64,000 nucleotides of DNA from Cenococcum geophilum 1.58 (GCA_001692895.1 KV748215.1:603720-667719); one strand, 5' to 3'; shown: positions 25,440 through 37,719, numbered from the stretch's first letter. Numbers and translations: made by a program. The notes: a model not told the origin generated them from the sequence alone.

Positions 25440-26390
25440 ACCGTTGCCAAAACTAGACGATTATTGCTAGAACTACAACTGTTACTAAAACTAGACAAAC
25501 GTCGCTAGAACTAGATGACTGTCGCTAGAACTAAATAACCGTCGCTAGAACTAGACGACCGTTGCTAGAACTAGACGACTGTCGCTAGAACTATAACTGT
25601 CGCTAGAACTAGATAAACGTCGCCAGAACTAGATAACCGTCGCTAGAACCAGATAACTGTTGCTAGAACTAGATAACCATTACTAGAATTAGCAGACGAC
25701 CGTTACCAGAACTAGATAACGACTGTTTAAATAACTAGCTAGCGAACACTATAAACGATTTAATCGATTAATTGAATTAATCTAAAGCCTATTACCGAAT
25801 CGAATCAAATCAAGGCCTCCTAGGGAGGCACCCTAGATAACTACTGTTTGAATATATAGCTAGCAAACGGCTATAGAAAACGATTCGAATTAATTAGAGC
25901 CTTTAATCGGGCCGACCTCTCCCCCGAATTAAATTAGACACTATAGGCAGATATAGATAGGTAGGCGATATAAACAGGTAGATAATGTAGATAGGTAGAC
26001 GATATAGATAGGTAGGCAATATAGATAGGTAGGCGATGCAGATAGGTAGGTAATGCAGATAGGTAGGTAATATAGATAGGTAGACAATATAGACCGGTAG
26101 ATAATGTAGATAGGTAGGCGATATAGATAGGTAGACGATATAGATAGGTAGGTAATGTAGATAGGTAGGTAATGTAGATAGATAGGTAATATAGATAGGT
26201 AGGTAATATAGATAGGTAAATAATGCAGATAGGTAGACGATATAGATAGGTAGGCGATGTAGATAGGTAGGTAATGTAGATAGGTAGATAATATAGATAG
26301 GTAGGCGATGTAGACAGGTAGGTAATGTAGATAGGTAGGTAATATAGATAGGTAGGTAATATAAACAGGTAGATAATATAAATAAGTAAC
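25440..26390. repeat. Second module of TIR element copy 2: 20-bp array, spacer and GATAGGTAGGTAATATA array
   Basis: The 20-bp unit array continues from 25,440 to about 25,725. A spacer with CCTAGGGAGGCACCCTAGATA (about 25,808) follows, then a long array of 21-25-bp GCAGATAGGTAGGTAATATA variants (25,945-26,390). The spacer is a second copy of 8,880-9,100. Confidence 0.85.
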
Positions 26391-26670
26391 AGATATAGAT
26401 ATAATAGATTATATAAAGAAGTGTATATAATTTATCTTGCTAGCTTTATAAACGGCTTTAAAGTAGCCTTTATTATCTAAAATTATAAGTTATATAGGTT
26501 GCGCAGGTTGTGCAGGTTACGTAGGCTATATATAGGCTGCGCGTAGGCTGCGTGTCAAATAAACTCGACATAAGCTGGTTTATCAAGTTGGTTAATGCCC
26601 TTAATGGCCCGCTAACGACGCCAACTTCTAGCAGCTGAGGTCATTTACAAGGGACAATATTTTGCCGATG
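26391..26670. repeat. Outer terminus of TIR element copy 2
   Basis: This is the inverted counterpart of 5,457-5,740. Shared phrases include GCTAGCTTTATAAACGGCTT and TAAAGTAGCC (26,438-26,475), GCGCGTAGGCTGCGTGTCAA (26,531-26,550) and the terminal ATATTTTGCCGATG. Confidence 0.8.
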
Positions 26671-27160
26671 TAGCTAAAATAAAGAAAGGAGAAGTAGATA
26701 ATAAAGGGGATTTTCTTAAGGGTGTAGGTAATAACTTTTTACCGTACTATTAGCTACTAATCCCTTAGGTTAATAGATTGCGAAAGGTAGTATTTCTAGG
26801 CAGTAGGAGGCGAAAGGGAAATAATAAAAAACTTCCTTCTTAAATAAAGGAGGCGCTTTAGGAAGTAAGGAAGGATTTAAAGGTATTAGTAGAGTAAATA
26901 GAATAATATTTTATTACTCTTCTACCGTATAAGTAAAGTTTTGCGGAGATTCTGGCGGCTAAGGCTAAGTAGTAGCCTTAGTTAAAACGCATATAAGATA
27001 GTATAGGGCGAGTCGCCTAGGCTAAATAAACCAATCTTCCGCTAGATTATTAGGTCCCTATACCCTACTATCCTATATAGGCTTTATATTTCTATAAAAT
27101 ACATAATCTACTCCCTAGCTTATTAGAAGCCGCCTTATGCCGCTAAATAGAGGCCGTAGG
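26671..27160 (+). pseudogene. FunK1-type fungal protein kinase, C-terminal segment (piece 3 of 3)
   Basis: This piece resumes the FunK1 frame after TIR element copy 2. It reads LAKIKKGEVDNKGDFLKGV, then NNFLPYY-stop-LLIP-stop-VNRLRK near 26,735-26,785; the family has YYxPLIPWVNRLRK here, so the stops fall on Q and W positions. A basic and charged tail with E-A-L-stop-E-V-R-K-D follows near 26,845-26,885. Known family members usually end near this point. The frame remains coding-like, with only TAA/TAG interruptions, to about 27,300 through a tandem repeat. The true C-terminus is therefore uncertain and may be a longer variant or a separate exon. Confidence 0.8.
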
Positions 27161-27500
27161 AGAGTTAATCCCCTACTTAAATAAGTCCCTTACTTAAACA
27201 AATCCCCTACAGGAGCTAATGCCTACGTATTTCGCCGCCCTATAGGAACTAGTCCCCTACTTAAAAAAATCCCCTATAGGATTTAGTCTCTTACTCTAAT
27301 AAATCCCTTATAGGATCTAGTCCCCTACTCTAATAAATCCCCTATATTAACAAATCCCCTATACTAATAAATCCCTTACGGGTGCTAATGCCTATATATT
27401 CTACCGCCCTATAGGAACTAATCCCCTACGGCTTATATTCCTATATAGCTTTTACTCCCCTATAGGAGCCTATAGCCACGTTTTCCTCTCCCTTACGGAA
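27160..27500. repeat. Degenerate tandem repeat of AAATCCCCTATAGGA-type units
   Basis: Blocks such as AATCCCCTATAGG, AGTCCCCTACTCTAAT and GCTAATGCCTAC recur irregularly. On the plus strand they give proline-rich phrases around SP and IPY. They lie between the kinase end and Gypsy C. It cannot be decided whether this is a coding repeat at the C-terminus of the kinase or a non-coding minisatellite. Confidence 0.6.
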
Positions 27501-27589
27501 ACTAACGCCCTATGGCTTCCGTTCTCCTATTCCTAAATCTATAAGCAATTCGCTTACGCTCTAGCCTACTATATAGGCTTTATTATTAT

Positions 27590-28010
27590 TATTACGGACA
27601 CTTTAAGTACAATGTTATGACTACTTAGAGAGGAGTCGAAAGAAGCTAGTTAGTTAATTTAGGCACGGTCTAGGATAGAGCCGATAGAGCTATGTAACGA
27701 GGAATGGTAACTAAGGTTATATAACGTAATCTATATAATCTGTGGGATCTATATAATCCGTAACAGAGTAGATAGAGTACACGTACCTTATATATAAAGG
27801 GGATTTCTTAAAAGTACAGTTGTGTATTTAAAGGACCATAGTCCCTACCTAAATAGTTCTCTCCTTTATAATAAATCTTAGAATATAATTAGAGTTAATC
27901 TATTAGGTAACTACTTTACTAGTTATTATTACGTTATTAACTTCTTATTTACCTATATACCTAGCCCATTAATAAGTCTACCATAGTTCCTGCTATAAGG
28001 CTTTATTACA
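27590..28010 (+). repeat. 5' LTR of Gypsy C
   Basis: This 421-bp repeat aligns base for base with 35,107-35,527, without gaps. Differences seen are overwhelmingly transitions. Confidence 0.92.
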
Positions 28011-31000
28011 CATTTACTACTAAGGTTATAGTATTAATAAAGTTAAATAATATGCCACTAAAAGCACTAACTATAACGCCATTAACGGTAGCAACTACTT
28101 TAAGATTAGGTAACGACACCAGTATAGCAGATACTAACTTATAGTAACTAGTGACGGTTAGATAACTATAAGAGATAGTTAACTAGCTAACAGAAAATAA
28201 TGTAATGTTAGAAAATAGGATTAACGGGATTAGAGTAGCAAAAATTAAGCTACTATTAATTAAAAGATACTTAGGAGAAAGATTAAAACTTAAAGAATTC
28301 CTTATATAAATACACTTTAAGGTTATATAAGAAGGAGCAAAGCTACTAACACCTATGGATTAAATAGCGTATATGGGACTATTCCTATTAGGAAGGGCAC
28401 TTAAGTGGTTTAAGTTTTACCTTATGGAGATATAAGCGAATAGCATAACAACCACTAATTAAGAAGTATAGTTTATATTTATAAGCTAGGAGGGGTTCGC
28501 GGAACAACTTATATAGATATTTAGAGACCTAGAGGCAACGACTACAGCGAAAAGAAGACTTTAAGATATTACGCAATAAACCTTAGCAATTAAGTATATA
28601 ACGCAGTTCCAAACGTTAGCGATATAAGTAGAGTGGAATAATAGGGCGCTTATGGCATAGTATAACTAAGGACTTAAGGCTAAAGTTTAGGACGCAATCA
28701 TCCTAATAGAAGATGTAGAAACCCTAAGGGAACTAATAAATTAAGCGATTAAGATTAATAATTAGATTTACTAAAGGGAATAGGCTAAGAGAGGCTAGAA
28801 TAGAGTTCTATAGTTATATAAGGCGTAAAGTACGCAATAATTAAAGCTAAGTTAAAAACTATAGTATGGCGTAGAGTTAATGGACCTAAGTAGTACTAAA
28901 GAATCTAAGAGATAGAATAAGAAATTATGGAAACCTAGAGAATAAGGATTAAGTAATTAAAGGTCTAAGGAGTAGAGGCTAAACCAGGGATTTTAATAGC
29001 AGAAGACGTTTAGGCGGACTCTATAGTAAGAAAAATGGTTTAAAGAAGGGGCTTATATAAATTGCGGAAAACAGGGTTATTATATTAGAGACTATAGAAG
29101 CGGTTAGAGTTACTATATAGTAAAAGGTATAAGACTAGCAGACGATATATATATATATAGAGGGACGATAATATGCTACGAGGAACAAAAGAGTGTTTAA
29201 TTAAAAGTTTTACGTTTTGTTATAATAACGCATACCAAATTTATAAGGACGCTAAGTACGGCGTAAGCTATTAGCTATAAGAGCTAGTACTTATAAGATA
29301 TAGAGGAACTAACGAACTAGTTTATAGATTAGATATTAAGGATAATAAATTTAATATAAGCGAAATATTTTATAACAATAAGGTAATATAGGCCGCTTAC
29401 TAGGAGTAAGTAGACCTTAGAGATGTTATATAAGAGGTAGAGGATAATTTCATTACAGAATAGGGAACATTAGTAGGGATTAAGACCCCACTAGATACGA
29501 TGTCTATTACTTTATAAAACGTAAGAGAAGTAAAGCAGCGAACTACTTCGGCACTTAATAAAGGTAAAAGGCCAAAAGCTTAAGATTTTTATAATAAGAT
29601 GCAAGACAACTAAGATTCTTAAGACGAGATAAGGTAAGCTTAAGGACCTACAATAGACAATAACCGATAGAGTAGAGTAATGGCTTAGTTTAGCAATATA
29701 TAAATAAGCTTAGGACAAAGTTTCCTAAAGATATAAGACTCTTAAGACGAGATAAGTAAGATTTAAGACTTTTAAGATAAGATAAGAATACTAAGTAAGC
29801 CTAGTTGGACTAAGGCTAGAGTAAAGCTTAGGATAAAAGTAAGCTCAGGATTAAGCATTTAAAAGGGTTAAGAATTCAAAATATAAATAAGGACACCTAT
29901 AAATAAGAGGTAAGAGGCTTCTTTGCAAATTAGAGAATCTATAGCGTAAATAGCAACTAGACTAGGAGACAGATATATAGACCTAGAAGACTTACTAGGA
30001 GAATATAGTATTTAGCCTAAAGACCAAAATATTAATACTAAGATTAAGAAGTAAGAAGACTTTAAGGATTTAAGCGTAAGATATAAACTAAAAGAAACTA
30101 TAGAAGAATTTAGACAAAGAATTATTATATAGTAAGAATAGAAACTAGATAAGAGATCTAGTATATTAGGACGTATAAGGGATAAAGCGCTAGTATAAAG
30201 AATTACTAATAGGCCTAGAATAGGTATACTAAGAGCTAAGTAGCTTACTAAACTGGAAAATAAAGAGGGTCTAGAGATCCCTATTAGGTTTAAAGAACGA
30301 TATATAAAAGGCTATTATAACGCAGTAATAAGAAGATACTTCCTTACGGATAAGCCGTATACACTCTAGCAGCCATTCTAAAAGTAGTATAGGCAGCGAT
30401 ACAATAATAAGTGGGAAGATTTCTATATATAGTTAGATAAACGAGTTATCTAGAATTACCCTATTATAGAAAAGGCTATAACTTATATTAAAGGAGCCTT
30501 AATTATAATATTAAAGGATCTAAAAGAATAATTAGAGGACTAGAGAAGCGAGCGACGTATCTTAGTACCTATAAATAAAGTTGCAATATTTAGATTAGCA
30601 TAATAAAGGTTTAAACTTAAAAATAAAAACAAGTTAAGAGTTAACCTAAAGCACCTAGTACACTATACGCTATTATGGATTACATGCGTAGATAATATAT
30701 ACAAAATACATAAAAATCTAAAGAAAAAGAATTAGAAGTACCCTATAAGGATATATTAGATAACAGATAAGCAATAATATAGAAATACTAAGTATATATA
30801 CGGATGGCATCCAGCAGAGGTCTAAGAGGAAGGAAATTTAATAATTTAGCTAGAAAGATTCCTTATAGAAGAATGCTTAGACGGATAATAGTAGTAGGAA
30901 TACCTAGAGAACACGTGTCTATAGTATATTAAAGATAAAAAGCGAATTAGGTATTAGCCGAAGAATAAGTTAAGTGCAATAGGATTAAATAGCTAATAGT

Positions 31001-34000
31001 TAGGAAAAGTAAAGGCCCATAGAACTAAAGGGAGCCAGTAGTAGAGCCTTAGACCCTTAAAGAAATTTAAGGATAACACCTAAATTTATAAGTTAAATGG
31101 CAAGATTAGCAGTTTAAAGCGCTAATAGATAGTAGAGTAACGCAGAACTATATTTTACTAATAGTAGTTAAGAGAATGGGATTACCTTATAAATAGAAGG
31201 AATAACCTTACCTATTAGTTATAATTTTAGGAGATCTAATAGCGTATAGAGAAGGGATTATTAATCTTAAAATAGGACCTATTTAAATAACTATTAAAGG
31301 GAGATAAATTAAGATATCTTTTAATATCCTACTATTGGGACGGGATAAGGCAGTATTAGGTATGCCTTAGTTATAGGAATACAACCTAAAGATTAATTGG
31401 ATTATAGGTTAGGTCGATATTAAAGATACTTAATGCCGCAAGATATAATAACAAACTAAGTTAATATAGTATTAAGTCGGAGCGATATATAAAGAGACTA
31501 AGTAAGGCTTAAGTTATATACTGAAAAGATACTATAAGTATAGCAAAAAACTATAGAGCCCAGAAAGTAAAAAGCTGGTAGATTATATAGTATAGGACTA
31601 TAAGATAGAGTTAGAACTAGGAATAAGTTTAAGGTTCTTTCTAACCTATAAGCTTACTTAAGAGGAGTTAAGCGCACTTAAAGAGTTTGTCTAGGAGAAC
31701 TTATAAAAGGGATATATTAGACTATTATAGTTATTAGTAGGTTACCTAGTACTATTCGTACTAAAGAAAAATAGAAAGCTTAGATTATATATTAACTATA
31801 CATAGTTAAACAGTATTACTTGGAAGGATAGGTATCCTTTACCCTTAATTAGCGAAATCTAAGATCGGATAGGCAACGCGCAAATCTTTATAAAAATAGA
31901 TCTAAGATAGGCATACCACCAGATTAAAATTAAAGAAGGCGATAAATAGAAGGCAGCCTTTAGATTAAGAGAAGAACTATATAAACTATTAGTTATGTAA
32001 TTCGGATTAATAAATACACTAGTAACGTTTTAGAAAAGAATTAATAGTGTATTAAGAGAATACCTTAATAATATTATTATCTACTTAATAACTAAGGAAG
32101 AACATAGGGAATACATTAAATGGGTTTTAAAGAGACTATAAGAAGAATAGATGCTAGTAGCAATTAAGAAATGCGAGTTCTATATAAGGAAGACTAATTT
32201 CGTTAGATTTATTATTAAACTAGGTTATATTAGTATGGACCTAAAGAAGATTAAAGCTATAGTAAGTTAGCAAGAACTAAAGAATATAACGTAGTTAAGG
32301 TTATTTTTAGGGTTTTACAACTACTACAGAAGGTTTATGGCATAGTAGTTAAAGAATATTAAACCATTTACTAGGCTTATAAAGAAAGAGGAACTATAAG
32401 CATAGGGAGATAAGTAAAAGAAGTTGTTTAAGGAACTTAAAGAGTTATTTACCTAGAAGCCAATCCTTAAAATCTACTAACTAGGACTAGACACAGTTGT
32501 GGAAATGGATATATTAAACTATATACTAGGAGTATATTTGCTATAGGAGCATAAAAACGCATAGCATCTAGTAGCATACTATAGTAGAAAGATAATACTA
32601 CTAGAGTTAAACTATAACGTTTACAATAAGGAGTTATTAGGTATAGTTATAGCACTTAAGAAATAGAGAGCATTCTTATAAGGCGTAGAGAAACTATTTA
32701 TAGTTAAAACAGACTATAAGAACCTAACGGGGTTCCTAATAATAAAAGAACTTAATTAAAGATAGGTTAAATAGGCAGAGATACTTACAGAATACTATTT
32801 TAAGATTTAGTATATTAAGGGAACTAAGAATATAAGAGTAGACGCACTTAGTAAAAAAGCTAAACTATAAAATAATAAGAAGCTATTAGAAGCAATACTA
32901 CGTAAAGATAAGAATAAATTAATTAGATATAATTACCCTAAACTAGTAGCAACTTAAAAGGATAATAAACTAAGAAAAGTCTATAAGACACTAGAAAGCT
33001 TTTAGGTATAAAAAATTCTAAAAGTATAGCTAAAAGATCTATAGGCGGATATATATAAAAATTAAGAAGTAAAGTATATCCTAAAGAGTATAGTAGAGCA
33101 TTTTATAGAATATTTTTATAAGGGAATAACTTAAGGACATAATAGAGTAATAGGCTTAGTGTTAAGACTTTAAGAGGAATATATTATTAACGGAATCTAA
33201 AATATTATAAGAAAAGTAATAAAAGAGTGTCTAGATTACTAAAGGAATAAACTAATAAGGTATAAGCCATATAGAGGGCTATAACCTATTAAAATACTAG
33301 AGAGACTATAGGAGGTCATATTATAGGACTTTATTATTAAATTACTAAAATTAAGAGATTTTATTACCGGATAAGATTATAACGTAATCTTAGTAATAAT
33401 AGATAAGCTTATAAAGTAGGGATACTTTATAGTATATATAGAAGAAATATTAGCGGAGGATATTGCTAGAATTTATATTAAAGAAGTGTTTATAAGATAT
33501 AGAGCACTAAATAAGATTATATTAGATAGAGATCTAAGATTTATAGTAGTATTTTAGGAGGTATTCTTAGTAGAGTAAAAAGTTTAAGTAGTAACCTTTA
33601 CTGTATATTATCTACGGACTAATAGTTAAATAAAAAGATTAAATTAGACGCTAGAATAGTATCTAAGATATTATATTAATTACGCATAGAATAATTAGGT
33701 ATTGCTATTATTAGTTATATAGTTTATATACAATATAACACCACAGGAAGGAATAGGTATATTACTATTTAAGGCAAATTATAGATATAAGCTAAGAATA
33801 TCGTTATTACTAAGGTAAGTAAAGAAGATAAGTAGCACAGCTAAAGAAAGAATAAAGATATTAATAAATCTTTATGTAGACCTTATAGAATTAGTAAAAA
33901 AAGTATAAGAAAGAATAAAAAGGTATTATAATGCTAAGAGATCTAAGGGACCAGATCTTAAGGAGGGAGATAAAGTATAGCTACTATATAAAAATTTTAA

Positions 34001-35106
34001 GAGTTAACAACTAAGTAAGAAGTTAGACTACGTCAGACTAGAACCTTTTAAAATTATTTAAAGAATTTTACTGGTTACGTTTAAATTAAACCTATTAGCT
34101 AGGATAAAAATTTACCCTATATAATATATCGCGATGCTAGAGCCAGTATATAGAAATATTAAGCTATTAATTTACAAAGTAGACACGTATAGAGAATAAA
34201 AGGAAGATAAATAGTAAGTTTTAAAGATTGTTAGTTATAAGGACGTTGACAATAAAATATAGTATAAGGTTAAGTAAATAGGCTATACTAAAATTACCTA
34301 GGAACTACTAGAGAATTTAAAGAACGCTATAAGAAAGGTATAGGAGTATTAGAAGAGATTAGGTTAAGTAATACTAATAAAGAAGGATTATTAAAGAATA
34401 AGTTACCTAAGAGGGACCTAAGAAGAGTAGTTACCGAACTACTTAGATCTATTTCCTTCTTAGTTAAAAAAAATCTGTTTTTTTATTACTAAGTTTCTAT
34501 AAACCTTATTTTATAAGTTTCTATTCCTTAGAACGGACCTTTTTATAAACCTTTTTAAGATAGATTAACTAAGCGGACGTAGTAAGACGAGAATTAAGAG
34601 CCCTTTGCTAAGCTTTAGCAGCCTTTTACTTAGTATTATAAGAATAATAGAGTTCCGATAATATAACGGATAGTTGATTATTTAGCCGCGTAGTAGCAAA
34701 TTAAATATAAAACCCTAAGGCAAATAAGTTAAGGAACTAGACGACTATTAAAAGTAATAGGTTATATATATTTAGTATTAGAGACGGAGCGAACGTTATA
34801 GGATAAACGAATATTTGCTTTAGTATACTTTAAGTAAAAGAACAGTTATTACGAAGATGGACTCGCTAATATAATATAAACTAACCCCTTTTTTAAACAA
34901 CGAGAATATAGAGATAGTATTATCTTACTAAGAGATAATATTATAGTAATAGTATAAGACCGACGGGCTATAGATGAAGAAGAAGGAGCCTTTAGTATAA
35001 TAAGTAAAGATATTAACTAAATTAATTAGATAGATATTATACCTCTAGTAAATAACTTAAAGATATTTTAAATCTTTAAGGATAAAGATAAAGAGGAGGG
35101 AGATAG

Positions 35107-35527
35107 TGTTACGGACGCTTTAAGTATAATATTATAACTACTTAAAAAGGAGTTAAAAGAAGCTAGTTAGTTAATTTAGGTATAGTCTAGGATAGAGCTA
35201 ATAGAGCTATATAACGAGGAATAGTAACTAAGGGTATATAACGTAATTTATATAATTTATATAATTTATATAATCTATAATAGAGTAAATAGAGCACATA
35301 TACCTTACGTATAAAGGGGATTTCTTAGGAGTACGGTTGTATATTTAAAGGACTACAGTCCCTACCTAGATAGTTCTCTCCTTTATAGTAAATCTTAGAA
35401 TATAATTAGAGTTAATCTATTAGGCAACTACTCCACTAGTTATTATTACGTTATTAACTTCTTATTTACCTATATACCTAGCCTATTAATAAGTCCACCA
35501 TAGTTTCTGCTATAAGGCTTTATTATA
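35107..35527 (+). repeat. 3' LTR of Gypsy C
   Basis: This 421-bp repeat is preceded by the same purine-rich tract as in A and followed by target duplication ATTAT. Confidence 0.92.
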
Positions 35528-35532
35528 ATTAT

Positions 35533-36869
35533 AGGAGCAAATTAATAGAGAGATATCCTCCTTATAAAGGTAGCTCCTATATTAGCTAAGTAAAACTTAA
35601 AAACAATATCTACCTAGCTAAGTCTTCATCCTTATAACGCTGCAGCTCACGCCTTACCTATTCTATAACTTCCTCTCCGTTTTCTATCTCTTTAACTATA
35701 TCTAATAGCACTTTGCCTAGCTTCTACGACCTATTTAAAAGAAAAATCCTAAGTAAGATAAACCGTCTCCTATATAGGGGGGAAACCGCTTAAAGTAAGG
35801 CGAAAACTAATTATATCTAGGACCTATAAAACTATTAGCTTATAAAAAGCTATATTATTTATAATATTTACCTTAGTTTGCTTAAATCCGTTATTAAAGG
35901 AGACCTATTTAAAGAACTTTTAAAAAAAAGGAGCTTTTTTTATCTAAAGCCAATTATTCCCATCCTCTACCTTACGTTCCACCTATTTAATTATTTCTAG
36001 CCTACCTTTTATAAGTATAAGATTACCTAAGAGTATCGTATATTTAACCACTAAACCATTAAAATTAAATATCCCTAAAAAAATACATTCGCCGTAATAT
36101 AGGTATAAGTTATTATACTAGCACTGCCGTGTATAGCAGAAGGCAAAAATATCTTTAACCTATAAAACTATTAGACTAACATAAAGGGTATATAGTATCT
36201 TTTACCTTAATATTATTATAATTTGTACTAAGTTTATAAAAGCCTTATAGGAAATCTTAAGGAGAAATAGGAGGACAATCTAGTCTAAAAATTAAATTGT
36301 CCTTTATAATTTCCGGCAACTTTATCGCAATATTATTCTTAAGGGCAAAAGCGCTAGATAATGTTAAATTAATAATAACAGGAGTAAAGGTTTAGTGGCC
36401 TCTTTATACAGGACTAGAGGATATATATTTATACGCGGTCTATAGTATATTCTCTTTACCTATAAGTATTAAGACAATTTCTATAAGCCGCCTACATCTC
36501 TTCCATAAGGTGCATTAATGCTTAGGCGCGCATTAGTGCGACAACGTTTTTAAAAACAGGCGGTGTCACATAGGCCTGCCCTACCGGAAATCAGCCCTAC
36601 TAAAAATTAGCCCTATTAAAGAAAAATCAGCCCCTTTAAAGGGTCCTTATATCTATTCACTAATACGTCTATTACTTACATCTTTCTTAGACTTATTATA
36701 TCCGCACTATAGATAGCTTCTAGTATAAATAGCAGATATTTAGATTACTTATACGCCTTTCTATTAGCATGGAGCCAATCCTTATCCTCTTAAAAGGAGG
36801 ACTTCCCCTTCTATAAAATACCTAATAGTAAAGTAATATTACCTTATATTTCCCCATACATTAAGGTAT
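35533..36869. other. RIP-degraded region without a recognised gene
   Basis: This is AT-rich DNA with stops in all frames. A less degraded patch at 36,530-36,650 contains GCGCGCATTAGTGCG and three spaced copies of AAATCAGCCC/AAATTAGCCC, described separately. I see no other structure. Confidence 0.4.
36575..36645. repeat. Three short direct repeats of AAATCAGCCC
   Basis: GAAATCAGCCCTAC, AAAATTAGCCCTAT and AAAATCAGCCCCTT follow one another at about 20-bp spacing next to GGCGGTGTCACATAGGCC. Such short spaced repeats are common at the ends of fungal Tc1/pogo-type elements. No matching inverted end was found in the window, so this is only a possible element terminus. Confidence 0.35.
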
Positions 36870-37697
36870 TTTCAACGCTAGGTATATCAGCAGTATACTA
36901 ATAAAAAATATTTAGAAAGTTGCTAGGCAACATACTACTAAAATCCTCCGCACTACTAAAGACGCGGTCTTTATCAAAAACCAATATCTAGTATATTATA
37001 ACAATATAAATAAGGAAATCTAGGCGAACCCCGGGGATAGCACGGCAAAGGCTATAGTAATATTAGCACTTAGCCCGCTAAGTTTAGATAACGGTTTACT
37101 AGGGTTTAGGATTTCTACAAAATATAAATACCCTAAACTTTAGAGCGGCAATATAATAGGCGCACTTAATAATAAGCCTTAATACTTTATAAGGAAGGGG
37201 GGTAGATATACTTATATATCTATATAGGTCTATACAGCTATAGCTTTATAGAAGCTATCTAAGGCCGCAGGTTCCTTAGAAGTAGAGTAGGAATAATATT
37301 AAAATATATAGGGAGTACTATATTACAAATTCTGGTTTAGGTTAAGGCTTGCTATATATAAAAATATAGGTATAAATTAAGCTTATTATTTATTACTATA
37401 GTAGCTAGCAAAGTAATTGGCTAGAGATTAGAATTTAAATTAAGAGGAATTAATAGAGGTTTAAAAGGGGGAGATACTTTGGAATTTAAGTAATAGTTTA
37501 TATTAGGAGGAATTAATAATAGATCTAAGTAGATTTAAGGAATTAAGGTAGGTTTAAAAGAGAAGGACATTCTAGGGGTTAAGTAATAGCTTAGGTTAAG
37601 AGGGATTTCCAAAGGGTATAAGTAGATCTTAGGGATTAAGGTAGATCTAAAAGGTAATAGTATTTTAGGAGGGTCCAAATAAAGACTAGCTAGTGTA
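36870..37697 (+). pseudogene. Unrecognised decayed gene, plus strand
   Basis: One plus-strand frame is coding-like for about 270 codons with TAA/TAG stops only. Visible stretches are KILRTTKDAVFIKNQY near 36,940, TAKAIVILALSPLSLDNGLL near 37,043 and YYKFWFRLRLAIYKNIGI near 37,320. The last third holds repeated phrases around (L/I)SNSL, EELI and R(F/S)KELR or SQGLR at about 40-residue spacing, suggesting an internal repeat. It is convergent with the minus-strand region that follows. No family was recognised. Confidence 0.45.
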
Positions 37698-37719
37698 ACT
37701 ATGCTATATTAATTTTTTA

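Larger units (their letters stand above)
8049..26670. mobile_element. TA-target TIR element, copy 2 (about 2.5 kb without the nested Gypsy), opposite orientation
   Basis: The left end CATCGGGAAAATATTCGCAGG-type sequence is the inner end of copy 1 inverted; the right end ACAATATTTTGCCGATG is the outer end of copy 1 inverted. TA flanks both sides (8,047-8,048 and 26,671-26,672). Excising element plus one TA rejoins GAG CTA GCT AAA, read E-L-A-K as in FunK1 proteins. The element holds subterminal repeats (8,110-8,395), a GAAGCTCTATAC array (8,430-8,645), the 20-bp array, an AT-rich spacer, GTAG arrays and a second module of 20-bp array plus spacer plus GTAG array (25,440-26,390). Gypsy A occupies 9,323-25,439. 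No transposase frame is visible. Confidence 0.8.
27590..35527 (+). mobile_element. Gypsy chromovirus C, whole structure but decayed
   Basis: LTRs are at 27,590-28,010 and 35,107-35,527 (421 bp each). The target duplication is ATTAT (27,585-27,589 and 35,528-35,532). Total length is 7,938 bp with no insertion inside. Parts: gag about 28,040-29,560 with a zinc knuckle near 29,045-29,095 (NCGKQGYYIRDYR visible); protease near 31,115-31,150; reverse transcriptase about 31,640-32,230; RNase H about 32,500-32,860; integrase about 33,090-34,000; chromodomain about 34,140-34,350; an unassigned 3' stretch to about 35,090. The LTR differs from that of A and B in length and in a TA-rich middle section, so it is a sister family shared with D. 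It is broken many times throughout. Confidence 0.93.

Noticed and set aside
5457-26670. A single giant foldback transposon with 1.6-kb inverted arms and FunK1 as cargo
   Set aside because: Each arm has its own pair of TIRs and its own TA duplication, and the kinase frame is restored when each arm is removed separately. Two independent insertions explain the inverted repeat better.
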